Source: Bacteroidales bacterium (GTDB lineage Bacteria; Bacteroidota; Bacteroidia; Bacteroidales; F082). From it: a DNA stretch of 37,535 nt. Positions 7,109 to 15,335 of the stretch are shown here, in pieces (position 1 is the first letter of the stretch; every line of letters begins with the position of its first letter). The notes under the pieces are model-generated. The model was not told where the DNA came from and did not search any database. It saw only the letters and a list, made by a program, of their open reading frames with translations. The stretch is taken from positions 1 through 37,535 of the forward strand of contig JANJXG010000099.1 in NCBI GenBank assembly GCA_024709145.1. Reading direction: 5' to 3'. The position numbers and the translations under genes are program-made.

Positions 7109-8146
7109 TCAATCAACATTTTTAAGCAGTAATTTGTTGATTCTTCGGGCGATCAGCGGACCTTCGTAGATAAAGCCGGTATAAACCTGAACAAGGTCAG
7201 CTCCTGCTTTGATTTTTTCAAGGGCATCTTCCGGCGTAAAAATTCCACCAACACCGATGATTGGAAATGCTTTGCCCGATTTTTGTGCTAAATAGCGTAT
7301 CACCTCTGTCGAACGGTCACGCAAGGGCATGCCGCTGAGTCCTCCATTGCCAATGGCTATGGCTTTGTCCTTTTCGAGTTTGATGGTATGGCGCGTGATG
7401 GAGGTGTTGGTAGCAACCACGCCGTCAATTTTTGTTTGACTGACAATTTCAATCACTTCATCCAATTGACCTTCGTTCAGATCGGGCGATACTTTGAGTA
7501 AGATAGGTTTGCGCCTGGCTTTGGTTTGGTTCATCTCCTGCAGTCGGCTCAGAATGGCAGTAAGCGCTTCCTGATCCTGTAATTCATGTAAATCGCTGAT
7601 ATTTGGGCAGCTGACATTCACAACAAAATAATCGACGACGTCAAACAATCCCTCAAAAGTCTTTTCATAATCATGGATGGCCAACTGATTGGGTGTGGCA
7701 GTATTTTTGCCAATGTTACCACCAATAATCGTGTGGTGTTTCTGATTCAGGCGCTGTACAGCAGCTGCCAGACCTTTGTTGTTGAAGCCCATTCTGTTGA
7801 TGATGCCACGATCCTTGATCAGCCTGAACAGACGCGGACGTTTATTGCCAGGCTGCCCCAGTGGGGTAACGGTTCCAATTTCGATGTGAGAAAAACCAAA
7901 GGCTGAAAGCGGATGGAATACTTCAGCATTTTTATCGAATCCGGCAGCGATCCCAACAGGGTTTTTAAACCTGATTCCAAAAAGCTCACGTTCCAGTTTT
8001 GGATGATCAACTTTTGTCAGGAATCTGATCAGTGACAACAATCCTGGAACATACATCGATAACTTCAACCATCTGACAACCGTATGATGAATGGTTTCGG
8101 CATCAAATAAAAACAAAACCGGTCGTATCAGCGATTTGTAAATCAT
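7109..8146 (-). CDS. pyrD: Dihydroorotate dehydrogenase (quinone), class 2
   Basis: PyrD oxidises dihydroorotate to orotate, the fourth step of UMP synthesis, and passes electrons through FMN to quinone. The 345-residue length and the N-terminal amphipathic segment (residues 1-45, before FGIRFKNPVGIAAGFDKNAE) define the membrane-associated class 2 enzyme. FMN and substrate motifs are clear: GTVTPLGQPGN, RLINRMGFNN-like (IINRMGFNNKG), VVNVSCPN with catalytic Ser179, LLKVSPDL, ATNTS, GGLSG and IIGVGGIF. No other pyr genes are nearby. The upstream gene on the same strand ends in a strong terminator at 8161-8187, so pyrD is probably expressed from its own promoter, which I cannot place confidently. 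Confidence 0.97.
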   Translation of the reverse strand: MIYKSLIRPVLFLFDAETIHHTVVRWLKLSMYVPGLLSLIRFLTKVDHPKLERELFGIRFKNPVGIAAGFDKNAEVFHPLSAFGFSHIEIGTVTPLGQPGNKRPRLFRLIKDRGIINRMGFNNKGLAAAVQRLNQKHHTIIGGNIGKNTATPNQLAIHDYEKTFEGLFDVVDYFVVNVSCPNISDLHELQDQEALTAILSRLQEMNQTKARRKPILLKVSPDLNEGQLDEVIEIVSQTKIDGVVATNTSITRHTIKLEKDKAIAIGNGGLSGMPLRDRSTEVIRYLAQKSGKAFPIIGVGGIFTPEDALEKIKAGADLVQVYTGFIYEGPLIARRINKLLLKNVD

Positions 8147-8160
8147 GGCTAACTGGATTA

Positions 8161-8187
8161 AAAAAATAGTCCCGGATGGGACTATTT
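8161..8187 (-). terminator. Rho-independent terminator after the DUF5606 gene
   Basis: A perfect 10-bp inverted repeat, AAATAGTCCC at 8164-8173 and GGGACTATTT at 8178-8187, encloses a 4-nt loop. Read on the minus strand the stem runs into a T-tract (8161-8166), as in an intrinsic terminator. It sits 2 bp after the DUF5606 stop and separates that gene from pyrD. Confidence 0.85.
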
Positions 8188-8188
8188 G

Positions 8189-8629
8189 TTATTCTTTATT
8201 TTCATTGTCGGTTTCTGTTTCGTTGGTCTCTGAGGTATCAAGACTGTAATCAAGGAGGTTTTTCTTGCTCAACAGAATATACCATGAGAACAGTTTTTTC
8301 ATATCCGAAGGATAAACGGAGGCTTCAGCATAATCAGGAACTGCGATCCTGAACTTTTCGGCTAGCTCATAATTGGTTAGCTTTTTCGGGTCGAAATCCA
8401 GCTCGTCACCCATCACTTCATGAATGTGTTTGAAAACCTCCTTCAGCGGACGATCTTCACCGGTAGTGAAAATACTTATTTCTTCCAGTGAGCTTATTTT
8501 CTCATGCGAAAAAGCAGCGATGCGCTTGCCATCGATCAATGATTCTATCAATACACTATTTTTACCCTGACCGGTCACGAGAAAAAGACCGGGTTTGCCT
8601 CCGACGGCAACGATTTTACTCAAATCCAT
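8189..8629 (-). CDS. DUF5606 family protein
   Basis: A 146-residue cytosolic protein that matches the Bacteroidota-restricted DUF5606 family in its N-terminus (MDLSKIVAVGGKPGLFLVTGQGKNSVLIESL, split by short loops) and in the ISSLEEISIFTTGEDRPLKEVF segment. The C-terminus is a low-complexity acidic tail rich in Thr, Glu and Asn. The function is unknown; the N-terminal part looks like a small beta-rich domain. The open frame reaches upstream to 8683, but the ATG at 8629 gives the conserved start and lies 15 nt from the -7 promoter box at 8644-8651. It is transcribed divergently from the DUF2279 gene and ends in a strong terminator. Confidence 0.85.
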   Translation of the reverse strand: MDLSKIVAVGGKPGLFLVTGQGKNSVLIESLIDGKRIAAFSHEKISSLEEISIFTTGEDRPLKEVFKHIHEVMGDELDFDPKKLTNYELAEKFRIAVPDYAEASVYPSDMKKLFSWYILLSKKNLLDYSLDTSETNETETDNENKE

Positions 8630-8643
8630 GCTTAATTTTTTTG

Positions 8644-8651
8644 CAAAAATA
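8644..8651 (-). promoter_or_regulatory. -7 promoter box of the DUF5606 gene
   Basis: On the minus strand this reads TATTTTTG, an exact TAnnTTTG. A start about 7 nt downstream would leave a leader of only about 8 nt before the ATG at 8629, which supports that start. No convincing -33 element is seen. Confidence 0.5.
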
Positions 8652-8726
8652 GTCAATTTCGACATTGAGAAAATATTAAGCACGCTTCAAGTTTTCGATT
8701 GGAGGCTTTCGGTGCAGCAATAGTTG

Positions 8727-8734
8727 TATTTTTG
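8727..8734 (+). promoter_or_regulatory. -7 promoter box of the DUF2279 gene
   Basis: TATTTTTG matches TAnnTTTG exactly and lies 22 bp before the ATG at 8756. A TTG at 8699-8701 is 25 bp upstream, wider than usual for a -33 element. Together with the minus-strand box at 8644-8651 it makes this a divergent promoter region. Confidence 0.5.
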
Positions 8735-8755
8735 AGGTGTTTTCACCCTTCATAC

Positions 8756-9733
8756 ATGAAAAACAACTTTTTATACGGAATTCTTGCTGCTGTTATGTTT
8801 TCGGGTATTCTGCATCTGCCAATGATGTCGCAGAACGACAGCGTCAGGCTGTTGCGTTCACATCCGGCATGGCTCGTTCCAGCTTCCAAGTTCAATAAAA
8901 ACCGCTTTACAGGTGTTGCAACTTCCTTGGGTGCAGGTTATACTGCCGCCCTGGTTGGCCTTAACGAGCTATGGTACAAGGGCTTTCCACGATCCTCATT
9001 TCATTTTATCAATGATCTGGGCGAATGGCAGCAGATTGATAAAGCAGGACATATCGTTACACCATATCTGGAATCCCGTTATATTATGCAGATTTATGAG
9101 TGGACCGGTATGAACCATCAAAAGGCAGCCATCTGGGGTGGTTTTACTGCTTTTATGTTTCAAAATACCATCGAACTCTTCGATGGATTTTCGGCAGAAT
9201 GGGGTGCTTCAGCCAGTGATATCGGTGCCAATTTTGTAGGAGCAGCGCTCATGACTGCCCAGGAATTAAGCTGGGGTGAGCAACGGATTTCCCTCAAAGT
9301 GATGCCTCATTTTGTTCGTTATGACGATCCTGAACTGCAACAACGGGCGAATGAATTGTTTGGTGAAAACCTGATCGTACGTTTTGTGAAGGATTACAAT
9401 GCCATCAATGTGTGGATGAGCATCAATCCGGCATCCTTTAATCCGCAGCAGCAGCGGTTAAAATGGCTGAACGTTGCCGTTGGTTACGGAGCCGGAGGTA
9501 TGTTTGGTGGCTATGACAACATCTGGACTGATGAGCAGGGTGTTTTACACAACCGGAATGATGTGGTCAGATACAGAAAATTTTTCCTTTCGCTCGACAT
9601 TGATTTTCATCGCATACCCACCCGTTCGCGCTATATGCGTGTCTTGCTGGATGCCCTTAACATCTTGAAAGTACCTGCACCGGCGCTCGAAATCAATACA
9701 AAGGGACAGTTGATTTTTCACCCGTTCATATAG
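8756..9733 (+). CDS. DUF2279 putative periplasmic or outer-membrane protein
   Basis: A 325-residue exported protein. Residues 1-24 are a signal peptide (basic start, hydrophobic core, then MMSQND). The mature part carries the DUF2279 hallmarks, including DKAGHIVTPYLESRY (corresponding to DKxGHxxxSYxxSR) and a glycine-rich hydrophobic segment AEWGASASDIGANFVGAAL. Family members in Bacteroidota are predicted envelope proteins of unknown role. The longer open frame begins at 8699, but the ATG at 8756 gives a normal signal peptide and lies downstream of the promoter box. The stop lies inside the 3' end of the converging amidotransferase gene, overlapping by 16 bp. Confidence 0.75.
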   Translation: MKNNFLYGILAAVMFSGILHLPMMSQNDSVRLLRSHPAWLVPASKFNKNRFTGVATSLGAGYTAALVGLNELWYKGFPRSSFHFINDLGEWQQIDKAGHIVTPYLESRYIMQIYEWTGMNHQKAAIWGGFTAFMFQNTIELFDGFSAEWGASASDIGANFVGAALMTAQELSWGEQRISLKVMPHFVRYDDPELQQRANELFGENLIVRFVKDYNAINVWMSINPASFNPQQQRLKWLNVAVGYGAGGMFGGYDNIWTDEQGVLHNRNDVVRYRKFFLSLDIDFHRIPTRSRYMRVLLDALNILKVPAPALEINTKGQLIFHPFI

Positions 9734-10305
9734 CTGTTTGTAAGCCAATTTTGAATCATCCTGTCACCTCCCTCGGTCATAAATGATTCTGGGTGAAATT
9801 GTAATCCAATGATATCCTTGTGTTTATGACGAAAAGCCATAATTTCGCCTTTTTCATCCAACACAGTGGGTATCAGTTCGGCCGGCAGATCGGTTTGATC
9901 GATTACCCATGAATGATACCTGCCACATTGCAGAAGAGATCCGAAACCATGAAAGAGTTTTTCGTGCTTGTCAATGATCGTGCAGCTTGATTGATAGCCA
10001 TGATAGCTTTGATGCATCTGTTTCAGTTTCGCTCCAAAGTGTTGAGCCAGAGCCTGATGTCCCAGGCAAACACCCAGGATAGGATAATTGGCAGCAAGCA
10101 GGCGGATGTGCTCCATGAGAAATCCTGACTCAAAGGGCAAGCCGGGACCTGGAGAAATCAACACTTTATCGAAAGGGAAAGGCAGCGAATCAGGAGGTGT
10201 ATCATTGGGAATAATTATCAGCTGATGCGGCACACCCGATTCCCTGAGCAATTGCACCAGGTTGTAGGTAAAAGAATCATAATTGTCGATCAGCAGAATT
10301 CGCAC
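9718..10305 (-). CDS. pabA: Glutamine amidotransferase, PabA/TrpG type
   Basis: Component II of aminodeoxychorismate or anthranilate synthase hydrolyses glutamine and channels ammonia to the chorismate-binding partner (PabB or TrpE). The 195-residue protein has the class I triad: nucleophile Cys in GVCLGHQAL, and His and Glu in LQFHPESFMTEGG. RILLIDNYDSFTYNLVQ is the classic N-terminus. Start choice: a GTG at 10305 begins exactly at VRILLIDNYDSF and lies about 8 nt past a predicted transcription start; an ATG at 10362 would add 19 unconserved residues upstream of that start. With no pabB or trp genes adjacent, folate versus tryptophan cannot be decided. Bacteroidota often share one subunit for both. 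Confidence 0.88.
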   Translation of the reverse strand: MRILLIDNYDSFTYNLVQLLRESGVPHQLIIIPNDTPPDSLPFPFDKVLISPGPGLPFESGFLMEHIRLLAANYPILGVCLGHQALAQHFGAKLKQMHQSYHGYQSSCTIIDKHEKLFHGFGSLLQCGRYHSWVIDQTDLPAELIPTVLDEKGEIMAFRHKHKDIIGLQFHPESFMTEGGDRMIQNWLTNSYMNG

Positions 10306-10319
10306 GCTACATTTTGTTG

Positions 10320-10327
10320 CAAATTTA
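10320..10327 (-). promoter_or_regulatory. -7 promoter box that sets the pabA-type start
   Basis: On the minus strand this reads TAAATTTG, an exact TAnnTTTG. Transcription would begin near 10313, downstream of the alternative ATG at 10362, so only the GTG at 10305 would be in the message. TTG lies about 23 bp upstream, a loose -33 match. Confidence 0.55.
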
Positions 10328-10438
10328 AAAAACTCAACATACGGATTAATCAAGACTTTCATTTCTTTGGGCTTATTTGGAATGTGAATAAATTAACAGA
10401 AACACAAGCTGGGCCTGCTGGCAATCCTTCGAAAGGCG

Positions 10439-10446
10439 TAATTTTG
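10439..10446 (+). promoter_or_regulatory. -7 promoter box of the porin gene
   Basis: TAATTTTG matches TAnnTTTG and lies 40 bp before the porin ATG at 10487. No clear -33 element accompanies it. Confidence 0.45.
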
Positions 10447-10486
10447 CATGATAGTTGACTGTTGTTGAAAGAAGTGTGATTTACCA

Positions 10487-11731
10487 ATGAAAAAATGGAA
10501 AGGCCGGGGCAGATTGTGGCTCTTTGTTGTTTTACAAATAATTGTTTTACAAGGATATACCCAAGATATTACCACATTAAAGCAACATTTTAAGCTTTCA
10601 GGTTTTATTAAAAGTAATTATTGGTTTGATACGCGAAAAGTGGATGGTTCACGGGATGATTTGTTTCTCTATTATCCGAAGAAGCCGGTTTACGATGTTC
10701 AGGGCCTTGACATAAATAATGGATTCAATGCCAATTACAGTGCAATTAACACGCGGCTTACGCTCACCATCACAGGGCCTGAGCTATTGAATGCCAAAGT
10801 TACCGGGCTCATCGAAAGTGATTATACTGGTGTCACCAATGCCGACATCGATGGATTGCGGCTCAGACATGCTTACATTTTGATGAAATGGAAAAAAGAT
10901 GAATTGCTCCTGGGGCAAACCTGGCATCCGATGTTTGTTCCGGATGTTTTTCCGGAGGTTCAGGCTTTTAACACGGGGGCGCCCTTTCAACCCTTTATCC
11001 GCAATCCCATGGCAAGTTATAAGCATCATTTTGGCAAGCTTTCATTTCAGCTGGCTTTTATCATGCAACGGGATAACAACAGCGATGGTCCGTCAGGCCG
11101 AAGCCATCTTTATATGCAGGAAGCCGGAATTCCCAATAGTCATATACAGCTTCAATACAGGTTTGGAAATCATGTGATAGGCGGAGCTTTTGATCACAAA
11201 GTACTTCAACCCATGTCAGTTACCGCAAACAGGTTTAAAACAAATGAGCTGCTAAGCTCATTGTCGGGAATGGCTTATTGGAAGTACACCAAATCTAAAC
11301 TCACAGTGCAAATGAAATCTATTTTTGGACAAAACCTCACCGAACACCTGATGTTGGGAGGCTATGCCGTTGCATCGCGCGATTCTGTGTCGCTAATCGA
11401 AACATATACCCCGACAAACCATTTGTTTGTCTGGACAGGCATTCATTATGGCGAAAAATACAGATTTGGATTGTTTGGGGGTTTCGCAAAAAATTTTGGT
11501 ACTACTGACCGAAACATCAATATCTATTACGGTAAAGGGAGCGATATTGACTATATGTACCGTTTGGCACCGGGTTTTTGTTACCGGACAGGCCCGCTGC
11601 GGCTGGCTGCTGAACTCGAATATACTGCTGCAGCTTTTGGTAAAGCTGATGACCATGGGCGCGTAAAAGAAACAAGCCTGACGGGAGTCGCCAGGCTTTT
11701 ACTTGTTGCCGTATATCACTTCAACAATTAA
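10487..11731 (+). CDS. Outer-membrane porin-like beta-barrel protein (DcaP-like)
   Basis: A 414-residue exported protein with an N-terminal signal peptide (basic MKKWKGRGR, a hydrophobic core, cleavage around GYTQD). A short helical segment (ITTLKQHF) precedes a run of alternating beta-strands, ending with an aromatic-rich strand (LLLVAVYHFNN) typical of barrel termini. Motifs such as LSGFIKSNYWFDTRK, NTRLTLTITGPE, GLRLRHAYILMKW and LLLGQTWHPMF recur in Bacteroidota porins related to the DcaP family, trimeric channels that pass small anionic or dicarboxylic compounds in the organisms studied. The substrate here is not readable. It converges on the symporter/CoA-transferase/oxidoreductase operon, leaving only 8 bp between stops, so a shared role in carboxylate uptake is plausible but unproven. 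Confidence 0.7.
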   Translation: MKKWKGRGRLWLFVVLQIIVLQGYTQDITTLKQHFKLSGFIKSNYWFDTRKVDGSRDDLFLYYPKKPVYDVQGLDINNGFNANYSAINTRLTLTITGPELLNAKVTGLIESDYTGVTNADIDGLRLRHAYILMKWKKDELLLGQTWHPMFVPDVFPEVQAFNTGAPFQPFIRNPMASYKHHFGKLSFQLAFIMQRDNNSDGPSGRSHLYMQEAGIPNSHIQLQYRFGNHVIGGAFDHKVLQPMSVTANRFKTNELLSSLSGMAYWKYTKSKLTVQMKSIFGQNLTEHLMLGGYAVASRDSVSLIETYTPTNHLFVWTGIHYGEKYRFGLFGGFAKNFGTTDRNINIYYGKGSDIDYMYRLAPGFCYRTGPLRLAAELEYTAAAFGKADDHGRVKETSLTGVARLLLVAVYHFNN

Positions 11732-11736
11732 ACTTC

Positions 11737-11753
11737 CTGCTAAATGTTAGCAG
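11737..11753. terminator. Small hairpin between converging genes
   Basis: CTGCTAA (11737-11743) and TTAGCAG (11747-11753) form a perfect 7-bp stem with a 3-nt loop. It lies just after the porin stop and overlaps the last codons of the converging KorB-gamma gene. There is no strong T-tract on either side, so a bidirectional terminator is only a possibility. Confidence 0.35.
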
Positions 11754-13014
11754 TAAAAGTTTCAACAGGCACTTTTGCTGAAAGCTTATTCCGGCTGTAG
11801 GCCGTCAGGAGTGATTCTTCCGATAAAATTTGATAATCTTTAATCAGCTTAAAAACGCTGATCATGGCAGCATTGCGTGAGCCTGCCTTGCCCCGCATAT
11901 CAGTGGCAACCACGCTCGAAGTTGTTTGCGGTGCCGGGAGTGAGGCATCGAGCAAAATTACTGCTTTGTCGCTGTTTTTGATCTTTGGCATGGAATAATC
12001 AAGCCCATCCTGAGAGGTGATCAGCATGAAATCGGGTTTTGTTGAACCGGTATAGAAGATCGGCTTATCGGAAATGATCACTTCAGCAGCAGAAAATCCG
12101 ACACCAACTGTAACCGGGTAATGGCCTTTTTTTGTAGCATAAAGTCCTGAAAGCATGGCTGTTTTGGCCAGAAACTCAGCTGCACTCTGGGTGCCCTCGC
12201 CAGCCGATCCGGCCAGCAAAATACGCACTGTTCCTGACCTGACAGCCTGAAACTCCTGCTTTACCAATAACTTTTCAGTAATCAGGCTCTGGATAAATCC
12301 GGTGTAAGATTCTTTTTCGATTGCCTGTCTTGGGGTGGTATTTTTATGCAGCTGAAGGCCTGAAGTCTCAATCACTTGCTTGAGTTTCATCCCCGGGTTG
12401 GATTTTACACCATAGCTTGGGCATATTTCCATGACCTCTACGAGCGAAAAACCAGGGTGGGCAAAAGCTTCTGCCAATTCATCAGAGAAATCCCCAATGC
12501 CCGAAATTCGGCTTACATAGGAAGCTCCCACCCCTTCCATCAGGTGAACCATGTCGATGGCTCCTACTGCTGAACGGTTTGGTGCTGTGGGTGTATTGAA
12601 TCCACAGGGTGTAAACTCACTTGGCTGACCACCTGTCATACCATAAAGCATGTTGTTGTGAATAACCACTGTCATCGGAAAATTGTGATGGGCAGCCACG
12701 AGCAGGTGTTGCATTCCAATGGTGGCACCACCATCGCCGATAAACACAACGACTTTTTTGTTGCTGTTGTGCGGCAAACCCGCAGCAATACCTCCCGCAA
12801 GTGCAACCGAACGGCCGTGAAGGCCATGCACGGTGTGCGAACGCAACGATTTATCGATGATACCATGACATCCGATGTCGGTTACAAAAATTACATCGAG
12901 TGGATGGTAACCCAATTTTTGTAGGGCTTTTTCGGTGTTTTGGGCAACGCCGGCATGGCCACAGCCTTTGCAGAAAGGCAAATCTTTGCTATCAATCAAA
13001 AAACGATTATCCAT
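11740..13014 (-). CDS. 2-oxoacid:ferredoxin oxidoreductase, beta subunit fused to gamma domain
   Basis: The 424-residue protein joins two normally separate parts. Residues 1-215 are a KorB-like thiamine-diphosphate domain: CKGCGH (Cys15, Cys18), DIGC (Cys49) and EICPSYG (Cys198) supply the four expected 4Fe-4S ligands, and GDGGATIGMQH (93-103) to HNN (119-121) is the ThDP/Mg motif. Residues 262-424 are a gamma domain (VRILLAGSAGEGTQSAAEFLAK, then VTVGVGFSAAEVIIS), which closes the CoA-binding part of the enzyme. With the KorA-like subunit upstream it should decarboxylate a 2-oxoacid oxidatively to acyl-CoA and reduce ferredoxin, or run in reverse. No ferredoxin-type delta domain is present. 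The start overlaps the KorA stop by 8 bp. The substrate is unknown. Confidence 0.85.
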   Translation of the reverse strand: MDNRFLIDSKDLPFCKGCGHAGVAQNTEKALQKLGYHPLDVIFVTDIGCHGIIDKSLRSHTVHGLHGRSVALAGGIAAGLPHNSNKKVVVFIGDGGATIGMQHLLVAAHHNFPMTVVIHNNMLYGMTGGQPSEFTPCGFNTPTAPNRSAVGAIDMVHLMEGVGASYVSRISGIGDFSDELAEAFAHPGFSLVEVMEICPSYGVKSNPGMKLKQVIETSGLQLHKNTTPRQAIEKESYTGFIQSLITEKLLVKQEFQAVRSGTVRILLAGSAGEGTQSAAEFLAKTAMLSGLYATKKGHYPVTVGVGFSAAEVIISDKPIFYTGSTKPDFMLITSQDGLDYSMPKIKNSDKAVILLDASLPAPQTTSSVVATDMRGKAGSRNAAMISVFKLIKDYQILSEESLLTAYSRNKLSAKVPVETFTANI

Positions 13015-14134
13015 TTTTTCTAACCTCCTTCATGATTTCTTCTGGTTGAATCATTCTGCCAATGGCATTAATTCCGACGACATGACCCGCGTGATGGCTG
13101 CCAAAAAGCAGGTGACGGTATTGTCCGTCAAGGTTTTCTTCGGCAATAATGATGTGTTTGTACTTTGACAATATAGTGTGGTACATTGAAGGGATTGGAA
13201 AAATTGTCCTGGCAATCAGCAAGGATACTTTTTGGTTCTCTTCCCTGAGCCGCTGAACTGCTTCGCGGCTGGCCTGAGCTGTTACGTCAAAACTAAAGAT
13301 GATCGCATCAGACCCTTCCTGTGGATCATACTCGTATTCGAGAAAATCATTCGCATGCAAATCCAACTTGGCTTTCAGTCTGCGGGTGTTATCAAGTGCC
13401 TCAGGTGTTGTGTTTTGAAGAATCCCTTCTTTGTTGTGTGTACTTGCCGTAAACCTGACCTGATGTTCACTTTGGGTAACAGGTAAAAAACCAGGAACAA
13501 GGTCCCCTCCGGCACCATAGGACTGATAAGGCATTTCGTTATTAAATAACTTCCAGGCTTGTTTTGAAACCGGCTTCAACTTTTCAAGGTCGAAACTCAT
13601 TTGAGTCATTACCATTTCCTTGGAAGTAAGCAATACCACGGGTGTACGGAGTTTCAAAGCTGTTTCAACGGCTTTTACACTCATATCCCAGCAATCCTGC
13701 AAATTGGAAATGCAAAAAGTTGGTAACTGGAATCCGCCGGAAACCGTACCATACACAACATTCAGATCGCCCTGTGCGCCGTTTGTTGCAGTTCCGGTTG
13801 CTGGTCCGAGACGTTGAACAAGGATGATAACCATAGGCAGTTCCATCATCATGGCCATGTTGATGGATTCGATCATCAAGGCATAACCGGGAAATGAAGT
13901 TGCCGTAACCGGAAGTTTTCCCAGACTTGCGTAACCTGTCATCCACTGCAGGGTAGTGATTTCGTCGGGTGCAGCCATCATGGCCGGATAACGTTGATTG
14001 GCATAAGAATAGAGCAGGTTGGCAGGGGTAATGGGATAACCCACGAAAACTTCGGCACCGGCTTGCACACAGGCTTCTGTAATCAGGCGCGACCCATCAA
14101 TAAAAGCCATCTGCTTATGGGTTGTTTCTGTCAT
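13007..14134 (-). CDS. 2-oxoacid:ferredoxin oxidoreductase, alpha subunit (KorA-like)
   Basis: A 375-residue alpha subunit holding the pyrimidine-binding domain of the ThDP site (FIDGSRLITEACVQAGAEVFVGYPITPAN, with the YPITP motif that faces ThDP and substrate), a domain with VILVQRLGPATGTATNGAQGD, and a C-terminal transketolase-type domain (about 270-375). It lacks the N-terminal gamma domain seen in many bacterial KorA proteins; here that domain is fused to the beta subunit instead. Residues that distinguish pyruvate, 2-oxoglutarate, branched-chain and aryl 2-oxoacid enzymes cannot be judged by eye, so I give no specific symbol. The gene overlaps the CoA-transferase by 20 bp and the beta-gamma gene by 8 bp, as expected for subunits made in equal amounts. 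Confidence 0.85.
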   Translation of the reverse strand: MTETTHKQMAFIDGSRLITEACVQAGAEVFVGYPITPANLLYSYANQRYPAMMAAPDEITTLQWMTGYASLGKLPVTATSFPGYALMIESINMAMMMELPMVIILVQRLGPATGTATNGAQGDLNVVYGTVSGGFQLPTFCISNLQDCWDMSVKAVETALKLRTPVVLLTSKEMVMTQMSFDLEKLKPVSKQAWKLFNNEMPYQSYGAGGDLVPGFLPVTQSEHQVRFTASTHNKEGILQNTTPEALDNTRRLKAKLDLHANDFLEYEYDPQEGSDAIIFSFDVTAQASREAVQRLREENQKVSLLIARTIFPIPSMYHTILSKYKHIIIAEENLDGQYRHLLFGSHHAGHVVGINAIGRMIQPEEIMKEVRKNG

Positions 14135-15335
14135 AGATCACATTTTTTTCGATAAGTGACTGAATTTCTTTTTCTGATAATCCGAGTACTTCCGCAAGAA
14201 AACCTGCGGTGTGCTGGCCGTAATGCGGAGGTATTTCGGGAACGTTTGCAAAGGTATGACCTTTCATGGAGAACGCAATAGCGCTCACACCTTTTAATTG
14301 GTTGCCTTCATCGGTTGTTTTGGAATGGATAAGTGGCTGTGCTTCGGGTTGCTCGAAAACCTCTTTCATATTAAACACCCCACCGGCAGGAATTTTGTAT
14401 TTCTCCAGCTTTTCAAGTAAGGTATCTCTTTCCTGCATTTTTATCAGGTTTTTAAGCGTTGACTGCAAACTTTCCCTGTTTTGAACACGGCTGAGATTGT
14501 TGATATATCGGTCATCGGTTGCAAGGTGTTCTGCTTCCAGTACTTTACATAAATCCCTGAATTGGGAATCGGTGCCAATGGCCAGCACAAGGTGTTTCTT
14601 ATCAAGGGTATCATACACAGTGCCATAAGGAACAATGTTCGGGTGGTCGGAGCCCATTGCCTGCGGGATGCAGTTTCCGACAAGCCAGTTTGTTGCCTGG
14701 TTTGCCAGTGAGGTGACGCCGCTTCTGAAAAGAGACACATCGGTGAAGGTCCCTAAACCTGTTCGTTCGCGTTGGTAAAGTGCCAGCAGGATAGCTTCTT
14801 TCAGGTGATGCCCGGCCAGGATATCCATTAGTGCAACAGGCATTTTCACCGGTCTGCAACCGGCTTCCCCATTGATAAAGGTAAATCCGGTTTCCGCCTG
14901 AATGATAGCATCATAACCTGCACGTTTGTTTTCGAGACCATAACCGGTAAGATGGGCATAAATCAAGCGGGGGTTTAATGGCTGGAGGTTGGCATAATCG
15001 ACTTTAAGTTTTTCGGCATCACCTGGTTTGTAACTTGCCAAAACAATGTCGAAGTATTTTATTGATGCATGAATAAGATTGAGCCCTTCGGGGTGAATCA
15101 AATCGAGGGCAACGGATTTTTTGCCCCAGTTCACGCAGCTGAAATAAGCTGAGATGTCGGTTGAAGGATCTTCGCTTGGTAATTTCCACGTTCGGGTTAC
15201 ATCACCACTGGTCAGCAAATTTTCAATTTTGATAACTTCAGCGCCCAGCTCTGCAAGCATGGCGCCTACGCCCGGACCAGCCAAAACATTGGCTAGTTCC
15301 AATACCCTGATCCCGGATAAGATTCCTTTACTCAT
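14115..15335 (-). CDS. Class III CoA-transferase (CaiB/BaiF family)
   Basis: The 406-residue protein matches class III CoA-transferases such as formyl-CoA:oxalate, carnitine and 2-hydroxyacyl CoA-transferases, which form interlocked dimers and move CoA between two carboxylic acids. Visible family features are GIRVLELANVLAGPGVGAMLAELGAEVIKIE at the N-terminus, WGKKSVALDL, GYGLENKRAGYDAIIQAETG and MPVALMDILAG, where Asp171 fits the catalytic aspartate that forms the acyl-anhydride and CoA-thioester intermediates. Substrate specificity is unresolved. It sits between the symporter (8-bp overlap) and KorA (20-bp overlap). I infer that it either activates the imported acid or takes CoA from the acyl-CoA made by the oxidoreductase, saving ATP. 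Confidence 0.88.
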   Translation of the reverse strand: MSKGILSGIRVLELANVLAGPGVGAMLAELGAEVIKIENLLTSGDVTRTWKLPSEDPSTDISAYFSCVNWGKKSVALDLIHPEGLNLIHASIKYFDIVLASYKPGDAEKLKVDYANLQPLNPRLIYAHLTGYGLENKRAGYDAIIQAETGFTFINGEAGCRPVKMPVALMDILAGHHLKEAILLALYQRERTGLGTFTDVSLFRSGVTSLANQATNWLVGNCIPQAMGSDHPNIVPYGTVYDTLDKKHLVLAIGTDSQFRDLCKVLEAEHLATDDRYINNLSRVQNRESLQSTLKNLIKMQERDTLLEKLEKYKIPAGGVFNMKEVFEQPEAQPLIHSKTTDEGNQLKGVSAIAFSMKGHTFANVPEIPPHYGQHTAGFLAEVLGLSEKEIQSLIEKNVIYDRNNP

